Assembly (NCBI GenBank): GCA_016802295.1 | Contig: JAESIW010000200.1 | Coordinates: forward strand, 2,325,923-2,389,922 | Origin: Brachionus rotundiformis | Lineage: Eukaryota > Rotifera > Eurotatoria > Ploima > Brachionidae | Direction of reading: 5' to 3' | DNA: 64,000 nucleotides | Shown: piece by piece, positions 24,536 to 36,859 of the stretch | Position numbering within the stretch: the stretch's first letter is position 1 | Layout: each line of letters starts with the position of its first letter | Translations under genes and position numbers: made by a program | Notes under the pieces: generated by a model | Told to the model about the DNA's origin: nothing | Seen by the model: the letters and a program-made list of their open reading frames with translations, nothing else | The model's database searches: none

Positions 24536-27061
24536 TTAAATAACATCGTATAAATCTTCATCTTCAGTTTCGCTGGCTACCTCATCGTCAGTGTCAGGGC
24601 TCATGCAACAAAAACCTATTCAATATGAATTTAAAGTTCAAAATTAAATTAGTATTTAAAGCGATTAGATATTATTAGATAAACAAAAAAAAATCATAAT
24701 TTTAGAGCTTGTTTATTTTAATTATTTTAAACGGAAGTTAAAAAATTAAATGTTGTTTAATTTTTCATTTGTCTGACTTATCTAATTTTCACAGGAAATA
24801 AACAATCAAAGACTACGACTTTGAATTATAGATAAATTAAACAACAATTTTTTTTAAATTTAACTAAAATATAATAAAATAATAAATAAATAAATATCAG
24901 ATTTGAATTAAAAAATCATTATAAGAAATAAAATTTTAGATTTAACTTCCATATGCGAATTGGCTGTAAATTTTCCATTTGATTCCAAAAAAACTTATAA
25001 CCAATTTAGCATTTTTGTTAATAGTTTTAATAATTATGTTTTAAAAATAAATTAGCCTAACAAGAACAAGCCGATTGGACACATGCCGAAATAACCGCGC
25101 TCTCATCGGAGGCAGCTATCATCGATGCCTGATTTTTATGTTCAATGATAATCTCAGATGGCTGAAGTAGACATGGTTCTCCATCAACTTGCATTGGTAA
25201 AGGAGATCCAGTTACGATTCGTATTTTCTTGGCTTGTGTAATGTGGTCACCGTGTACTCCAATTTGAAGAAGCATCTAAATAGCCAAAAACCAGTTAAGA
25301 ATAAATTCTTGAAAATTTTTAATTACAAAATCAGCTGTTTGGAAACTGACTATTTCAATTTTGCCATCAGAATAACTTTGCGGATTACCTCCGTCTTCAT
25401 TTTTCCATGGCTTTTTCCCGCTTGCGTAACTTAAAGAATAATTTTTTTATTTTTTTGCTTTAAGTGACAGAAAATGGTATTGGTAGAAAGATTAATTTTA
25501 TTTTGTTCGATTTTTCTACCTTTTTTGATGTAATAAATTATACCTTGGAATATTGAGAAACACTATTGAGTGTGAGTTTAGGGTTTTAAGTTTATCCAAA
25601 TAGCTGTATCCATCGCACTAAAATGCCAATATGAAAAAAAAATTTTACCAAAATTAAAATAATTTTACCTCAAATATTTTTATGTCTTGAAGCATGTCTT
25701 TGCATGACCGATTTAACAAATCTTTACTATAATTCTAAATTGAATTGTTAAAAAGACAAATCTAATGTTTGACCAAATGCTTACCTTCGCATATTCTATT
25801 TTGTTGAAAGCCTGACTGGTGAAGAGCTCTGGATTTTTTTCTAATAGAAAATCAATTAATTAATCAATATATTTTGACAGTCGATATTATTCCAAAAAAT
25901 ACTCTCATTATTTTTAAATAATAATTTTGTCTTAGATTAATCTCTTTTGCTGGCCTAAAAATTTAATAAAGACTTATTTAATTAGATTTACAGGTAAAAT
26001 TTTACATAAGTAAATTTTTTTCTAAATAATACACATTTAAATATTTGATTTGTTTTAAAAAAATTATGAATTTAAACTTAAATTTTTGCTTTTTGTCAAA
26101 TAGTTTAAAATAATAACAAAACTTAAGCTTCATTTAAAAAATTCATCATAAAAATTGAAAGCACTTTTTTGAAAAAGATTTTTGACCCTAAAGCAAATTT
26201 TATACCTCTAGCCGAATGAAAGTCGAGGGCTATTTTAGCATCTGCTCCAATACTAAAATAATTATTGATAACACTTAACGGAAGTTTATCTTTTGCTTCA
26301 CTTGATGGTCTTATTTCTGGCTCTTTTTCGTCAGAATTTAACAAATTTGTTCTTATGCTCCATCTGTCCAATTTTACAACTTTGCCATAAATGACTTTTT
26401 TGATAAAAATTTCCATTGATTCGTTGTTATAGCCACCACCCCATCCTAAAGTCCGCGCCAAATCATTTCCTGTACCCAATGGTAGAATAGCCACAGCAGG
26501 TTGATTTTCAAGCTTCATATCGTCCAGAACAGATAAAATCCTTTTAATAAATGTTAAGATAAATTGTATAAAATTTAATACTGTTTTACCAGCCAACTGT
26601 GCCATCACCACCACATGCTATTATACGTAAATCATTTTTGTTCATATGTTTTTCGATTCTGTTCAATAAAATAATCTAAAAATAGTTTTTATCCTTTCTT
26701 TTCTTTACTAACCCTGGTCTAGGTCCGCCTTTGGTCAAGTCAAATATATTTTCTCTATTGAGATAATTTTTGAGCCGTTCGAAGACTATTCGTCCTTTTT
26801 GACCACCACTCTTTGGGTTCACGAAAGCAATTATCGACGCGAGATTAGAGGCTATTGTGTTAAGTTCCGGATTTAGCTCGGGATGTTGAACCGGGTTGGC
26901 TGGATAGCTGTGTAACAAACCTCCGATGGCCGAGTCAGGCTCGATTTGTTTAGGTGGAGAGCGTCTAAATCTGGTTAAGTTTATTTAGCCTAAAAAAACA
27001 AAACGAATATTGGTGCTTACTTGGAAAAAAGCCCTCCGAGACATTCCGTAAATGAAACCAT
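24536..27061 (-). CDS. diacylglycerol kinase, compact form without C1 domains
   Basis: Phosphorylates diacylglycerol to phosphatidic acid, ending DAG signalling at membranes. Ten exons give 438 aa: 27061-27021, 26970-26709, 26675-26590, 26540-26206, 25840-25785, 25734-25669, 25617-25544, 25429-25327, 25275-25062 and 24615-24536. The catalytic domain starts near residue 60 with FVNPKSGGQKG, then IACGGDGTVGW (ATP-binding GGDGT, residues 123-127) and ILPLGTGNDLARTLGWGGGY. The accessory domain has NNYFSIGADAKIALDFHSA and PLPMQVDGEPC. Known animal DGKs have two or three C1 domains before this; here only about 55 residues precede it, and an upstream in-frame stop supports the start. The end of the catalytic domain looks partly epsilon-like and partly zeta/iota-like, so the class is unresolved. 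The last exon adds a Cys cluster (CSCFCCM) and an acidic tail ending YDVI. Without that splice the protein would stop at SACSC. Confidence 0.88.
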
Positions 27062-30000
27062 AGTATAAATTGTGTCCAGTCTAAGCTCTTAGCTCGATTT
27101 CGACCATTCGCATAATTAGTTGTTAGGTTCTCGTTTTATTAATTAAAAAAAATATAAATGGAATCGACTATGAATTTTAACTTTTAATTTATCTGAATGT
27201 TTGGTAAAAATTAGTTTTACTGTTGCTAAATGGCAAATTAACAAAAAAATAATTCGAGATTTTATACCATAATAATATTTTTTTAAATAAAAAATATATT
27301 TAATAAAATGAATAATGTTTTAGTAAAGATTTGTTTGATAATTTTATGTTTTATTTTAAATTATGCCTTCAATCAAATTTTAATTTTGGCATCACGTGCT
27401 TTCCAACACCACAAATTATTTATTATCATAAAAATTTACTCACTATCGATATCTCTAATCGAAAATTTAAATAATCTTTAGTTTAAATGTTTTGAAAAAA
27501 AATTTAAATATTGTTAAATAATTTTAATTCATAATTTGTGAAATAAGAATAAAAAAACAGATTGGTAAATATTTTTTTCTGAGAAAAAACATTGCCAAGA
27601 AATTATTTTTTCACCAAAACATTTTGTTTATCTGTAAACAACCAAATTGAGAGTCAAAAAAATAATTCAAATCTTTTATTCATTGTTTTGTTAAACTATG
27701 TAAAAATTATTTTGGCAAAAAATGAAAAAAATTCATCTAAATACATTAGAAATTCTAAAATCGAAATAAAAGCTGTCTATATCTATTCATATTCTTATCC
27801 AATATCCAAAAAAAATATATAAACGAACTTTTATAATTTTTTTTAATTAATAAAACTTCAACACTTAAGAAAAACCAAGTAATTCTATATAAATATTTAT
27901 ACTTTTTAATTCGTTATTAAATTTTTATAGAATTAAAAGTAATTATATATGCCTAATTTACATTCATATCATGCAATACAATATTTATCAATTGTCAGAC
28001 ATTTAACGCCCCCTCCACAATATTAAACACTTTGGAAAAATTGGAAATTTGAGATTCTATTTATATTCACTATTTCTCGTAGCCTTTTAACATTGATAAA
28101 ATCTCAAAAGTCGATTTTTATATATTTATAAATAAATCAAGACTAATTCTTTGCCAAAATTAACCTAATATATTCATTTCTCGAGCCTTATTGAAATCAA
28201 CTTTACTGCCTAAATATCCTTATTTTCAGCAACCTTTTAAATTAAGCATAATTCAAGATAACTTAAAATTGATAAAATAGTAGGCCAAAAAGCTAATTTT
28301 AATAGAAGGAATACATTTTTAAACTAGATAGTATCTCATGAGTCTTTATCTTAAATAAAAAACATTCTTAAGTACACAAATTTTTAAAATGCTTGAGTTA
28401 GTTTTTGATTTTTCTTGTGTTCTTATTCTCAAAGGTATCAATAGAATTTCAGCCGAGAAAAATAAATCTCTATACGAACTGGTATATTATTTATTTTGTT
28501 TTGATTGAGTTTTGCTCAATATACCGATTGATTTCAAATGGGATTTATTATTTTTAGCTTTACTATTGTCTAGTGATTACAAATTATGATTAATCAAAAA
28601 TTCTAATTAAAACTTTGTTCTAGATTCATATTGAATTAATTTTTGCTTGCTTTTTAAATTGTTAGTTTATGAGAAATAGTAAAGCTGAATGGAAAAAAAT
28701 TAAGCTTTTCAGCTAAAAATTCTGAAGACAGCCTGGGGTTTTTCTTAACAAATTATTTCATCTAATTTAAATCAATTTCTAAGAAATCATCGAAGACTTT
28801 TCATTTTCTCTTCTGGGAACAATTTACTCAAAAATTCACCCTGAATAGGATGCAATTATTGGTTCATTTAAAAAATATTACCAATGTTTCTTTTCTTGAG
28901 TAAATTTTAAAATGCTACATAGTCAAAATATGAACCAAGTTGAATGCATGGAAATTAATTTTTAAATTTATATATTTTCTCATTTGTGAAAGATTTAACA
29001 ATACGTGACAGTTAAAAAGACTAATGAATTATTTTATGATTTATGAGTAAGCAAATTTTTTCTTATCGAAAGTAAATTTTGATGAGAAAAAAAATCATAT
29101 TTCAGGATCGAATATTTATAAGTTCCAATAAACGCCTCTCAAAGCCTATTACCAATTGAATCAAAAAATCGTCTTTGATTTAACACTGAAAAGGCGTTTA
29201 TCTATTTTATTGTAAAATACGTATCTAAAAATAAGCTTATTTTAAGGATTTTATACATCAATGCCGAATGACGCTTAAGCTAAATAAAAATAAAAAACTC
29301 TTAATATTTTAATAATACGCATTTTTATTTTAAAATCTTTAATTATTATTGTTATGTAAAAAAATTTATTTGATGGGTCAGTTTTGGTCAATTGTTTTGT
29401 ATAATCTTTTTAAATTACTCAGAAATTTTTGATACGCAAAATAAAATATCATGCCTAGTTTGACAAATTAATCATTTAAAACAAAAAAAATTTAATATAA
29501 AAAATTAGCTCTATAACAATGTTTGAAAAACGATTTTTTAAAATTGCTAAAATTTGATCTACATTATTAAAAATGTACTTTTTTTTCTAAATTTCGTATC
29601 GCATAATCTTGCTGATTATATCGAACCAAGTATCTGGCTCAATATGCAAAAGTGTTATTTAAACGAGATTAAAAGGCAAATATTTAAAAATAAAAATTAT
29701 TGATTATGAATAAATGAGTAGCAGATACACAACTTATTAAAACATTTCTCAAACAATATAAGCAAAAAAATATTGTTCTTAATTAATTTTTTTAATAAAA
29801 TCAAACTTTAAGAGCAACTTCAAATTCCTACTCTATAAAATTATTAATATGTAACTAATTATTAGAATTTTTAATTAGGCATATTTGATTCCTTAAAAAA
29901 CCAACATTACAAAATTAATGAAAATAATTAAAGAGTTTTTTTTTTGTAATGAACATTTCGATTATTACATTAAGATGGAAAAAATGATATTTAATCTTAT

Positions 30001-30658
30001 GTGGATTTGAAAATAGTAAAGCAGGCTTAATTTTATCTTTGTCTGAGATAATTTTAATTACTACAAATAAGACTCTCTGATTTGCATTTAAATTAATTCT
30101 TAAAACAATCTTAGCATGACGTCAATAGAGTTTCTTGTTTGATAATATTTAACTTTTATGAATTAATAATAGAAAATACCACCAGTTAATATCTAATTTT
30201 GTTCTCAAGAGTTACAATCAAGCAAATTTTTTATCATAAATTTAAATTAAATAGATAGATTTATCATATTTTTGAAAGAAAGAGCAAAATGATCAAAATT
30301 ATTTACATCTTATTTCCTTTGGTAATTTAAAATTCTGATCTATCGACGCAAAAACTTATGAACAAACTATTTTGGTTCTAAAATCAAAATTAGGCAAAAT
30401 GAATGAATATATCATTTTTAGTTATCATGATGAAATCTAGACACCAATGATACGAACTGAAGCCAGATTTTAAACCATGGTTGGATGCAGCCAGCCTTAT
30501 CACTAAGTTTAATTTTTAGACTAGAGGTTATCGAGCTTCTAAAAATATTCAAATCAAGTCAATCGGAAAGATAATTTTTTTTACAATAAGCCCACGATTC
30601 AGCTATCGGTACTAATTTTCTTCCATTATCTAAATATAATTGATCCTAAGCTCTCAAT
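27062..30658. other. gene-free AT-rich DNA
   Basis: About 3.6 kb upstream of the diacylglycerol kinase gene. I see no convincing exon, RNA gene or mobile element. The open frame at 27592-27822 is Asn/Lys/Ile-rich and looks like chance in AT-rich sequence. Confidence 0.5.
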
Positions 30659-30869
30659 TTAAATTCAAAAATTAGAGCTGAAAGAATCAGTTTTAATTGA
30701 AAGCATTATAAATTCAGAAAATGCTTTGTTCATGATAGAAAGGCTTTTAAATGACAAAAATCCGGAAAAGAAAATTAAATTCTTGTTTATAAAAGCAGGC
30801 AAATAGGCGAATTTAATTTAGAAAATTAAAAAAATATATTTTATGTCATTAATTTTGTATCTATCTCAT
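30659..30869 (+). repeat. left flank repeat of assembly gap 1
   Basis: About 211 bp nearly identical to 31356-31564 in direct orientation, differing by a few substitutions and small indels. It abuts the run of Ns. Confidence 0.85.
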
Positions 30870-31355
30870 NNNNNNNNNNNNNNNNNNNNNNNNNNNNNNN
30901 NNNNNNNNNNNNNNNNNNNNNNNNNNNNNNNNNNNNNNNNNNNNNNNNNNNNNNNNNNNNNNNNNNNNNNNNNNNNNNNNNNNNNNNNNNNNNNNNNNNN
31001 NNNNNNNNNNNNNNNNNNNNNNNNNNNNNNNNNNNNNNNNNNNNNNNNNNNNNNNNNNNNNNNNNNNNNNNNNNNNNNNNNNNNNNNNNNNNNNNNNNNN
31101 NNNNNNNNNNNNNNNNNNNNNNNNNNNNNNNNNNNNNNNNNNNNNNNNNNNNNNNNNNNNNNNNNNNNNNNNNNNNNNNNNNNNNNNNNNNNNNNNNNNN
31201 NNNNNNNNNNNNNNNNNNNNNNNNNNNNNNNNNNNNNNNNNNNNNNNNNNNNNNNNNNNNNNNNNNNNNNNNNNNNNNNNNNNNNNNNNNNNNNNNNNNN
31301 NNNNNNNNNNNNNNNNNNNNNNNNNNNNNNNNNNNNNNNNNNNNNNNNNNNNNNN
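30870..31355. other. assembly gap 1 (486 N)
   Basis: A run of undetermined bases. The sequence on both sides is the same, so the gap may not represent real missing DNA. Confidence 0.99.
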
Positions 31356-31564
31356 TTAAATTCAGAAATTAGAGCTGAAAGAATCAGTTTTAATTGAAAG
31401 CATTATAAATTCAGAAAATGTTTTGTTCATGATAGAAAGGCTTTTAAGTGACAAAAATCCGGAAAAGAAATAATATTCTTGTTTATAAAGCAGGCAAATA
31501 GGCGAATTTAATTTAGTTAATTACAAAAATATTTTTTATGTCATTAATTTTGTATCTATCTCAT
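31356..31564 (+). repeat. right flank repeat of assembly gap 1
   Basis: A direct, slightly diverged copy of 30659-30869. Both copies end with the same CTATCTCAT. Confidence 0.85.
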
Positions 31565-33419
31565 CATTTCGGTTTATATCCGAATAAAAATAACAATACA
31601 ATTCTACTGGACTGGACATTTTTTAAATTATTCAGCTTCAAATTAAAAAAATTCTAAAATATTCTAAATTATCTTTTAAGCTAATCGATTTCGGAAGATA
31701 AACTCACAGCTTATTAGAGATAATCTGTCGATTTAATCATAAATTTATTTGATAAAATTTAAGATTATGATCAGTTGTAAATGATTGTTCATCAAAATAA
31801 TCGATAAAATAATTCTTATTAAATAGAATAATATTAAACAAAATATTTGAAGAAGCTTGTAAATAATATTACATATATTTATTAGTTTTTTTTTTATTAA
31901 ATAGAAATAAAAAAGAAATGTGTTTCTACAATCTTAAATGTTGTATGTAGCTTTGAGAGAAAAAAATAAAAAATTAGCTTATCTCAAATAAAAGATTCTG
32001 ATGTGATTCAAATTATAACCATTGGAAACTCTTAATTGTCTGAATTAGTATCTTATCATAAATTATTAAACGCAATATCATATAAGCTTTATGTAGCCAC
32101 ATTTACTACGACGAAATAATAAATTTTTAATATCAGACAGAATGCTTTTAAATAAATTCAAAACTTGGGAGTCAAGTATTGATTAAATAATTATTTACAA
32201 TATCTCTTGATGTTATTATAAACATTAAAAAAAATATATAAAAAGTCATTTTATAATTTAGAATATTAATTATACTAATAAATCTTAATAGAAATTAAAT
32301 TTTTAGAATTTTTTAAAAATTGACAAACGAAATGAGTAAAATTAAAAAATAATTTAGTTTTTTTTTTCTTTAAATTAATCAAATTAAATAAAATTTCGAT
32401 CTTTGAATTAATTAATAACAAAATAAAGATTTACTTATACACTTTACTAATCATAAATGCAGCTAATTTTGACAATAATTTTTATAAATATAACCCACAA
32501 AAATTTATTAATCATTACAGATAAATAAAAATAAAAGTAAATATTCAACATTATTGTAGAATAAAATTTTAAAATTAAATTTAAATTTAGACAATGTAAA
32601 TATTCTTATAGATAAATAATTTATATAAATTCCAATCGAATCAAAGATGTTAAAATAGAGTAATAAGATCCATTTTAAACTTTTGGAACCTGATCTCATT
32701 TGATTTTACTCAAATATCATAATATATTTTAAAATAATTTTTCTTTTATAAATGTCTTGTTTTAACAAATAAAAAATTATTCAAATCTAATTTAAAAAAC
32801 AATATAAAAATAAGATGCTAAGATTGATATAGAATAATTTAGTTGATATTTTTTATTCTTCTGAAATTTAACTTAAAAATACAGTTACATAAAAGATTAA
32901 GTAAATTCGAATTCTGAAACAAAATTTGCTCTTACACTAAGATAAATAATTTTTCAAAATAGCTTTAAGATCTGACTTTAAAGCACTTAAAAGAGTATAA
33001 TATTAACAAACAATTTAAGTAAAGATATTCTTAAAAACTTAAATTTTTAAAATTTTGACTGATGTCTAAAAATTTCTTTGGTCAGTTTCCGGTAAAAACT
33101 TTACTTTTACAAGAGTAATTTTACTTTTGTCCCAGAACTGCTTTTTTATCCAATATGTTGGAAGAGTTCAGAAAATATATTTTTTAATTTTTTTTGTTTA
33201 TTCAATAACTACTACAATTGATTGAAAATAAATAAAAATCAAAAAATACTAATTTTGATTTTTTTCCCTTTAATCTTATATATCACACTTTGTATAATTT
33301 TTTTACCTGCTCATGAATCTAAATAGAAAAAATTTATGTACAAATAAATCTTTTTTAAATAACTTTCTCTTCAATTTCAATGACTAAAGAAACCAAAAAA
33401 TCTTTATATTGTCAAACAA
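31565..33419. other. gene-free AT-rich DNA
   Basis: No coding exon, RNA gene or recognisable repeat was seen. Confidence 0.5.
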
Positions 33420-33860
33420 ATGGATAACGTTACAAACCCATCAAAGTACATATATTGGTATCGACAGTCAAATGGCAGATTAAAAGTATGCTAAAGAGTG
33501 GTATCGCAAAGGTTTTGAGCTTATCTTCTAAATATGTTTCTTCATAGAAAAAACGGCGAGAAGAATTGGTCACGTAAGTGACAGAGACCGCGCTGATAGA
33601 AGTAAATTCGAAACCGCTCTTACGAATAGGAAAAAAAAGCATTTTTATAAGATTTAGGCTTAAAAAGCAGGTCTCAGGAAGTAAGTATTAATAGATTTGT
33701 CATATGGTTTCATAGAGCCGTAAGAAAGCCTCATCTTACTGTGAAAGATTGACAAAATAGTTATATGTGTTGTTGGGAAAGGTTAAATTGGTCAGTTAAT
33801 GACTTGGTAAGGGATATCTTTAGTGATGAGAGTTTTGAAATCGGAATATAAGAGTTATAG
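33420..33860 (+). mobile_element. decayed Tc1/mariner-like transposase (central part)
   Basis: Broken frames translate to TVKWQIKSMLK, then ARRIGHVSDRDRADRSKFET, then FHRAVRKPHLTVK, and ERLNWSVNDLVRDIFSDESF. The last is the Tc1 block ending in 'FSDES', where the second catalytic Asp lies, and the preceding blocks occur in the correct order. Multiple stops and frameshifts mean it is inactive. Ends were not found. Confidence 0.65.
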
Positions 33861-34855
33861 GTTTAAAAATGAGAAATAAACCCCAAGTTTTGTATACCAA
33901 AGTTAAATTGAATAATTGAATCCTCGGAGGACCACTAAATTAAGTATTTGCTTCTAAATAGACATCAACTAAAAAGCTCTGTGTTTATAAACACTAAATA
34001 ATAATCTCATTAATCTAAATTTTAAAATTTATAAAAAAAATTTTAACTGTCCAAATTAAAGTAATTTTATGGAACTCTGGTTTTACACAAAGCTAACATT
34101 TTGGTATTCTACAAGGTCAATGTTTGACTTTCTTACTAATGGGGAGACTTGGAAAAAATATTTCAAATTTTAAAAAATAACTATTAGAAATTAAGCAGCA
34201 AGCACAATCTTGAAAAGAAATTTTGAGCTGATTGCGTAAAGAAATAATACTTTCGTGATTGGACTAATAAATTTATCAATAAAAAACTGAATTTATTTTA
34301 CTAAAAACCATTTAATATTGACAAGTTTTATCAATTAAATAATTTAAAAAAAGAAAATTCAATTCACAGTAAAATTTACATTCTTTGATTACTATCTAAT
34401 ATGATAAAATATACAACAGCATTTTTTATTTTTATAATTATGATTATGATGATTATAGTAAATTTTTGTAATTAAGTTGAAATTTTTTGATGATCATTCT
34501 ATTATACAGGTATAGATATTCTATTATATAGATATCTAAAAACATTTTTTTTGGTTTTAAAATTTAAATCAAGTGACATAATATTTTGCTTAGCAAACCA
34601 TGATGAACAATTACCAAATATCTTGTATGATAGTGTATATATAATCTTAATGCAGAATTTTGCGGATATAAATATATCATTCAATTTTGAATTACCTTAA
34701 TTTTAAGTTTAAAATAAAAAAAATGGTTAAAAATCTTTTTAAAATAAATTAGAGTCTTAGAAGAAAATATTTCAATTGTATATTTTAAATAAGATACATC
34801 AAAGGACATTAGATAATAAAATATATTTTCTAATTATAAATATTAGATTCCGTTT
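33861..34855. other. gene-free AT-rich DNA
   Basis: Nothing recognisable was seen between the Tc1 relic and the second LINE fragment. Confidence 0.5.
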
Positions 34856-35640
34856 GTCAATGGATAAATGTGTGTCGTATGGGACTATGTGTTGATGAAG
34901 TGCAGAGTGATACATTTTGGCAGACTAAATCGACGGCATAAAAATGCTTTAAAAGTCGAGAGAGCGGCTCGAGTGTCATATTGATAACCAGAGAGTGTGA
35001 GAGGAATCTAGGGGTGATGGTTTCATCAGATTTAAAATAATTGAAATGCTAAAGCGAACATTTACGAGCAGTGAGAACTTATGGACAGGACTGTATACAT
35101 CTATGATGAGACCTCACCTACACTATGCAGTGCAGGTATGGAATCCAAGTATGTAAGGACATGTGAAATTGTCAGAGAAGGTACAAGGACGGGCAAAAAC
35201 GATCCTTGTGTCGCTAAGAAGTATGTCGTATGAATTGAGGCTGGTTAGAGTGGGTTTAACAAGGTTGAGTGAAAGAAGAGTGAAACGGGATTTGGCTGAA
35301 ATGTATAATTTAGTGAATAGACTAGAAAAGGTAAACCTAATCAGTGATTTGGTAAATTATTCGATAAATTAATCAAAGGTTCAGCTGAAACAATAAGAGG
35401 GAATAGCATCAGAATCTAAAGAGAAATCTCCCATGCTCGAGCTAGAAACGATTTTGCGCTGCAGCGAGCGGAAGACATGTCTTTTTTTCAAACAGAATAA
35501 CTGAAACAAGTTACTGGAAAATATGATAAGTCAACAGCAGTTTTCAAAGTTGCTCTTGGTAGATTTAATGGTGACGGTGGAGTGCTCAGATTCTCTACAT
35601 AGAAGATGCCGCAGCAAGAACTACTACTTCTGCTACTATT
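34856..35640 (+). mobile_element. 5'-truncated non-LTR retrotransposon fragment (second LINE copy)
   Basis: Translation in several frames shows KCRVIHFGRLNRRHKNALK, then ITRECERNLGVMVSSDLK, LYTSMMRPHLHYAVQVWNPS, VQGRAKTILVSLRSMSYELR, GLTRLSERRVKRDLAEMYNL and a final block near NGDGGVLRFST. This is the C-terminal end of a CR1/jockey-like reverse transcriptase, with stops and frameshifts. It ends in an (ACT)n-like tail near 35620, as the copy at 10570 does, but the protein blocks differ, so they are separate families or old copies. It is more GC-rich than its surroundings. Confidence 0.8.
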
Positions 35641-36859
35641 ATTAAATCAAATCACTATTTATTTCATAATTATCTATCCATGATACATTTATAGCAGGAG
35701 CATCTTTATCTAAATTGCCTATTTTATCATTCCAATAACCATCCATATTCTTAGTTTGAAAAGTCTTCCATAATAGTTTGTTGACAAAATAATATATGCA
35801 GTTTTATATCATTAGCTGTAAAATAATCTGAAAATATTTAAATTTTGAATCTACTTAAGATAAAAAAATATCATCAATTAAGATATTCTGTCTGCTCTTT
35901 CTAAATCTTGGATGATTTGATAGTAATTATTATCCAAGATTTTATTTAGAGGATTTATTCACTTTAAACAATTAATTTTTTTGTTAGTATTGTACATATT
36001 GAAATTTTTTATTTTTATCTATTATTTTCGTTTAGCGCCAATTTTATAAACAAAAAATCAATGAAATTTTAATTATTGAAAAATTTTATCCAATATAAAG
36101 TAAATCATATGATTCTAATTTATATCTAGACTTTGATTTATGGGTTTTTTAGGAGATAATATAAAAATAACAAAAATAGAGAAATTTGAAAAAAAATATT
36201 ACATCATTTTTTTTATACATATCATCTTGTGATAAAAGGTTAATAATTAATAATTTCCTATTTTTCTGCTAAAGTGAGTTTTTTAATTCAAAGGCTCTCA
36301 GATTAATCAGATATGAAATTTTAATTTTCTAAGTTTTTAATTAGATTTAAAAATTCACCTCATAAATTTAAATAATTTCGAAAATTTATTTAAAATCTAA
36401 AATAGAAATAACTTTTTTGACAATAATTAAAATTTATTATTTTGTTTTATCTAAAATTTATTTGAAAAAGTTCTAAGTGTTAGCACATTTTAAATTAAGT
36501 TAAACATAAGAAATAAAGATAGGTAAAAGTTAGGAAAAGTCTTCTAAAGCTTGGTTATATTTAATTTTTTGAGTATTTAGCTAGGTGAAAAATCAAATCA
36601 AAGCTGTTATGGTAACAATTTATTTAAATGAATTTTATCGAAAAAATATCAGGCAGTAATTATATGACAACCATTTAAAAATTAAAAACTTTCTTTTAAG
36701 AAAAGCTAAAATTCATAAGAAAAAACCTAGCTTGAAACTGTTAGATTACATCTAGATTATAATAAGGTAAATATTGATTTACTCTCACATCGCTACAAAA
36801 ACATTCTTGAGACATCATACTCAAATCTGTTTACCAAACTTAGTAATTAAATTAGAAAT
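35641..36859. other. AT-rich intergenic DNA upstream of the 36860 gene
   Basis: No exon or repeat was recognised. It presumably carries the promoter of the gene at 36860. Confidence 0.5.

Noticed and set aside
27592..27822. 76-codon open frame
   Set aside because: Asn/Lys/Ile/Tyr-rich composition typical of chance frames in AT-rich DNA, with no splice or family support.
32508..32699. 63-codon open frame on the minus strand
   Set aside because: Ile/Leu/Phe-rich chance frame in gene-free AT-rich DNA.
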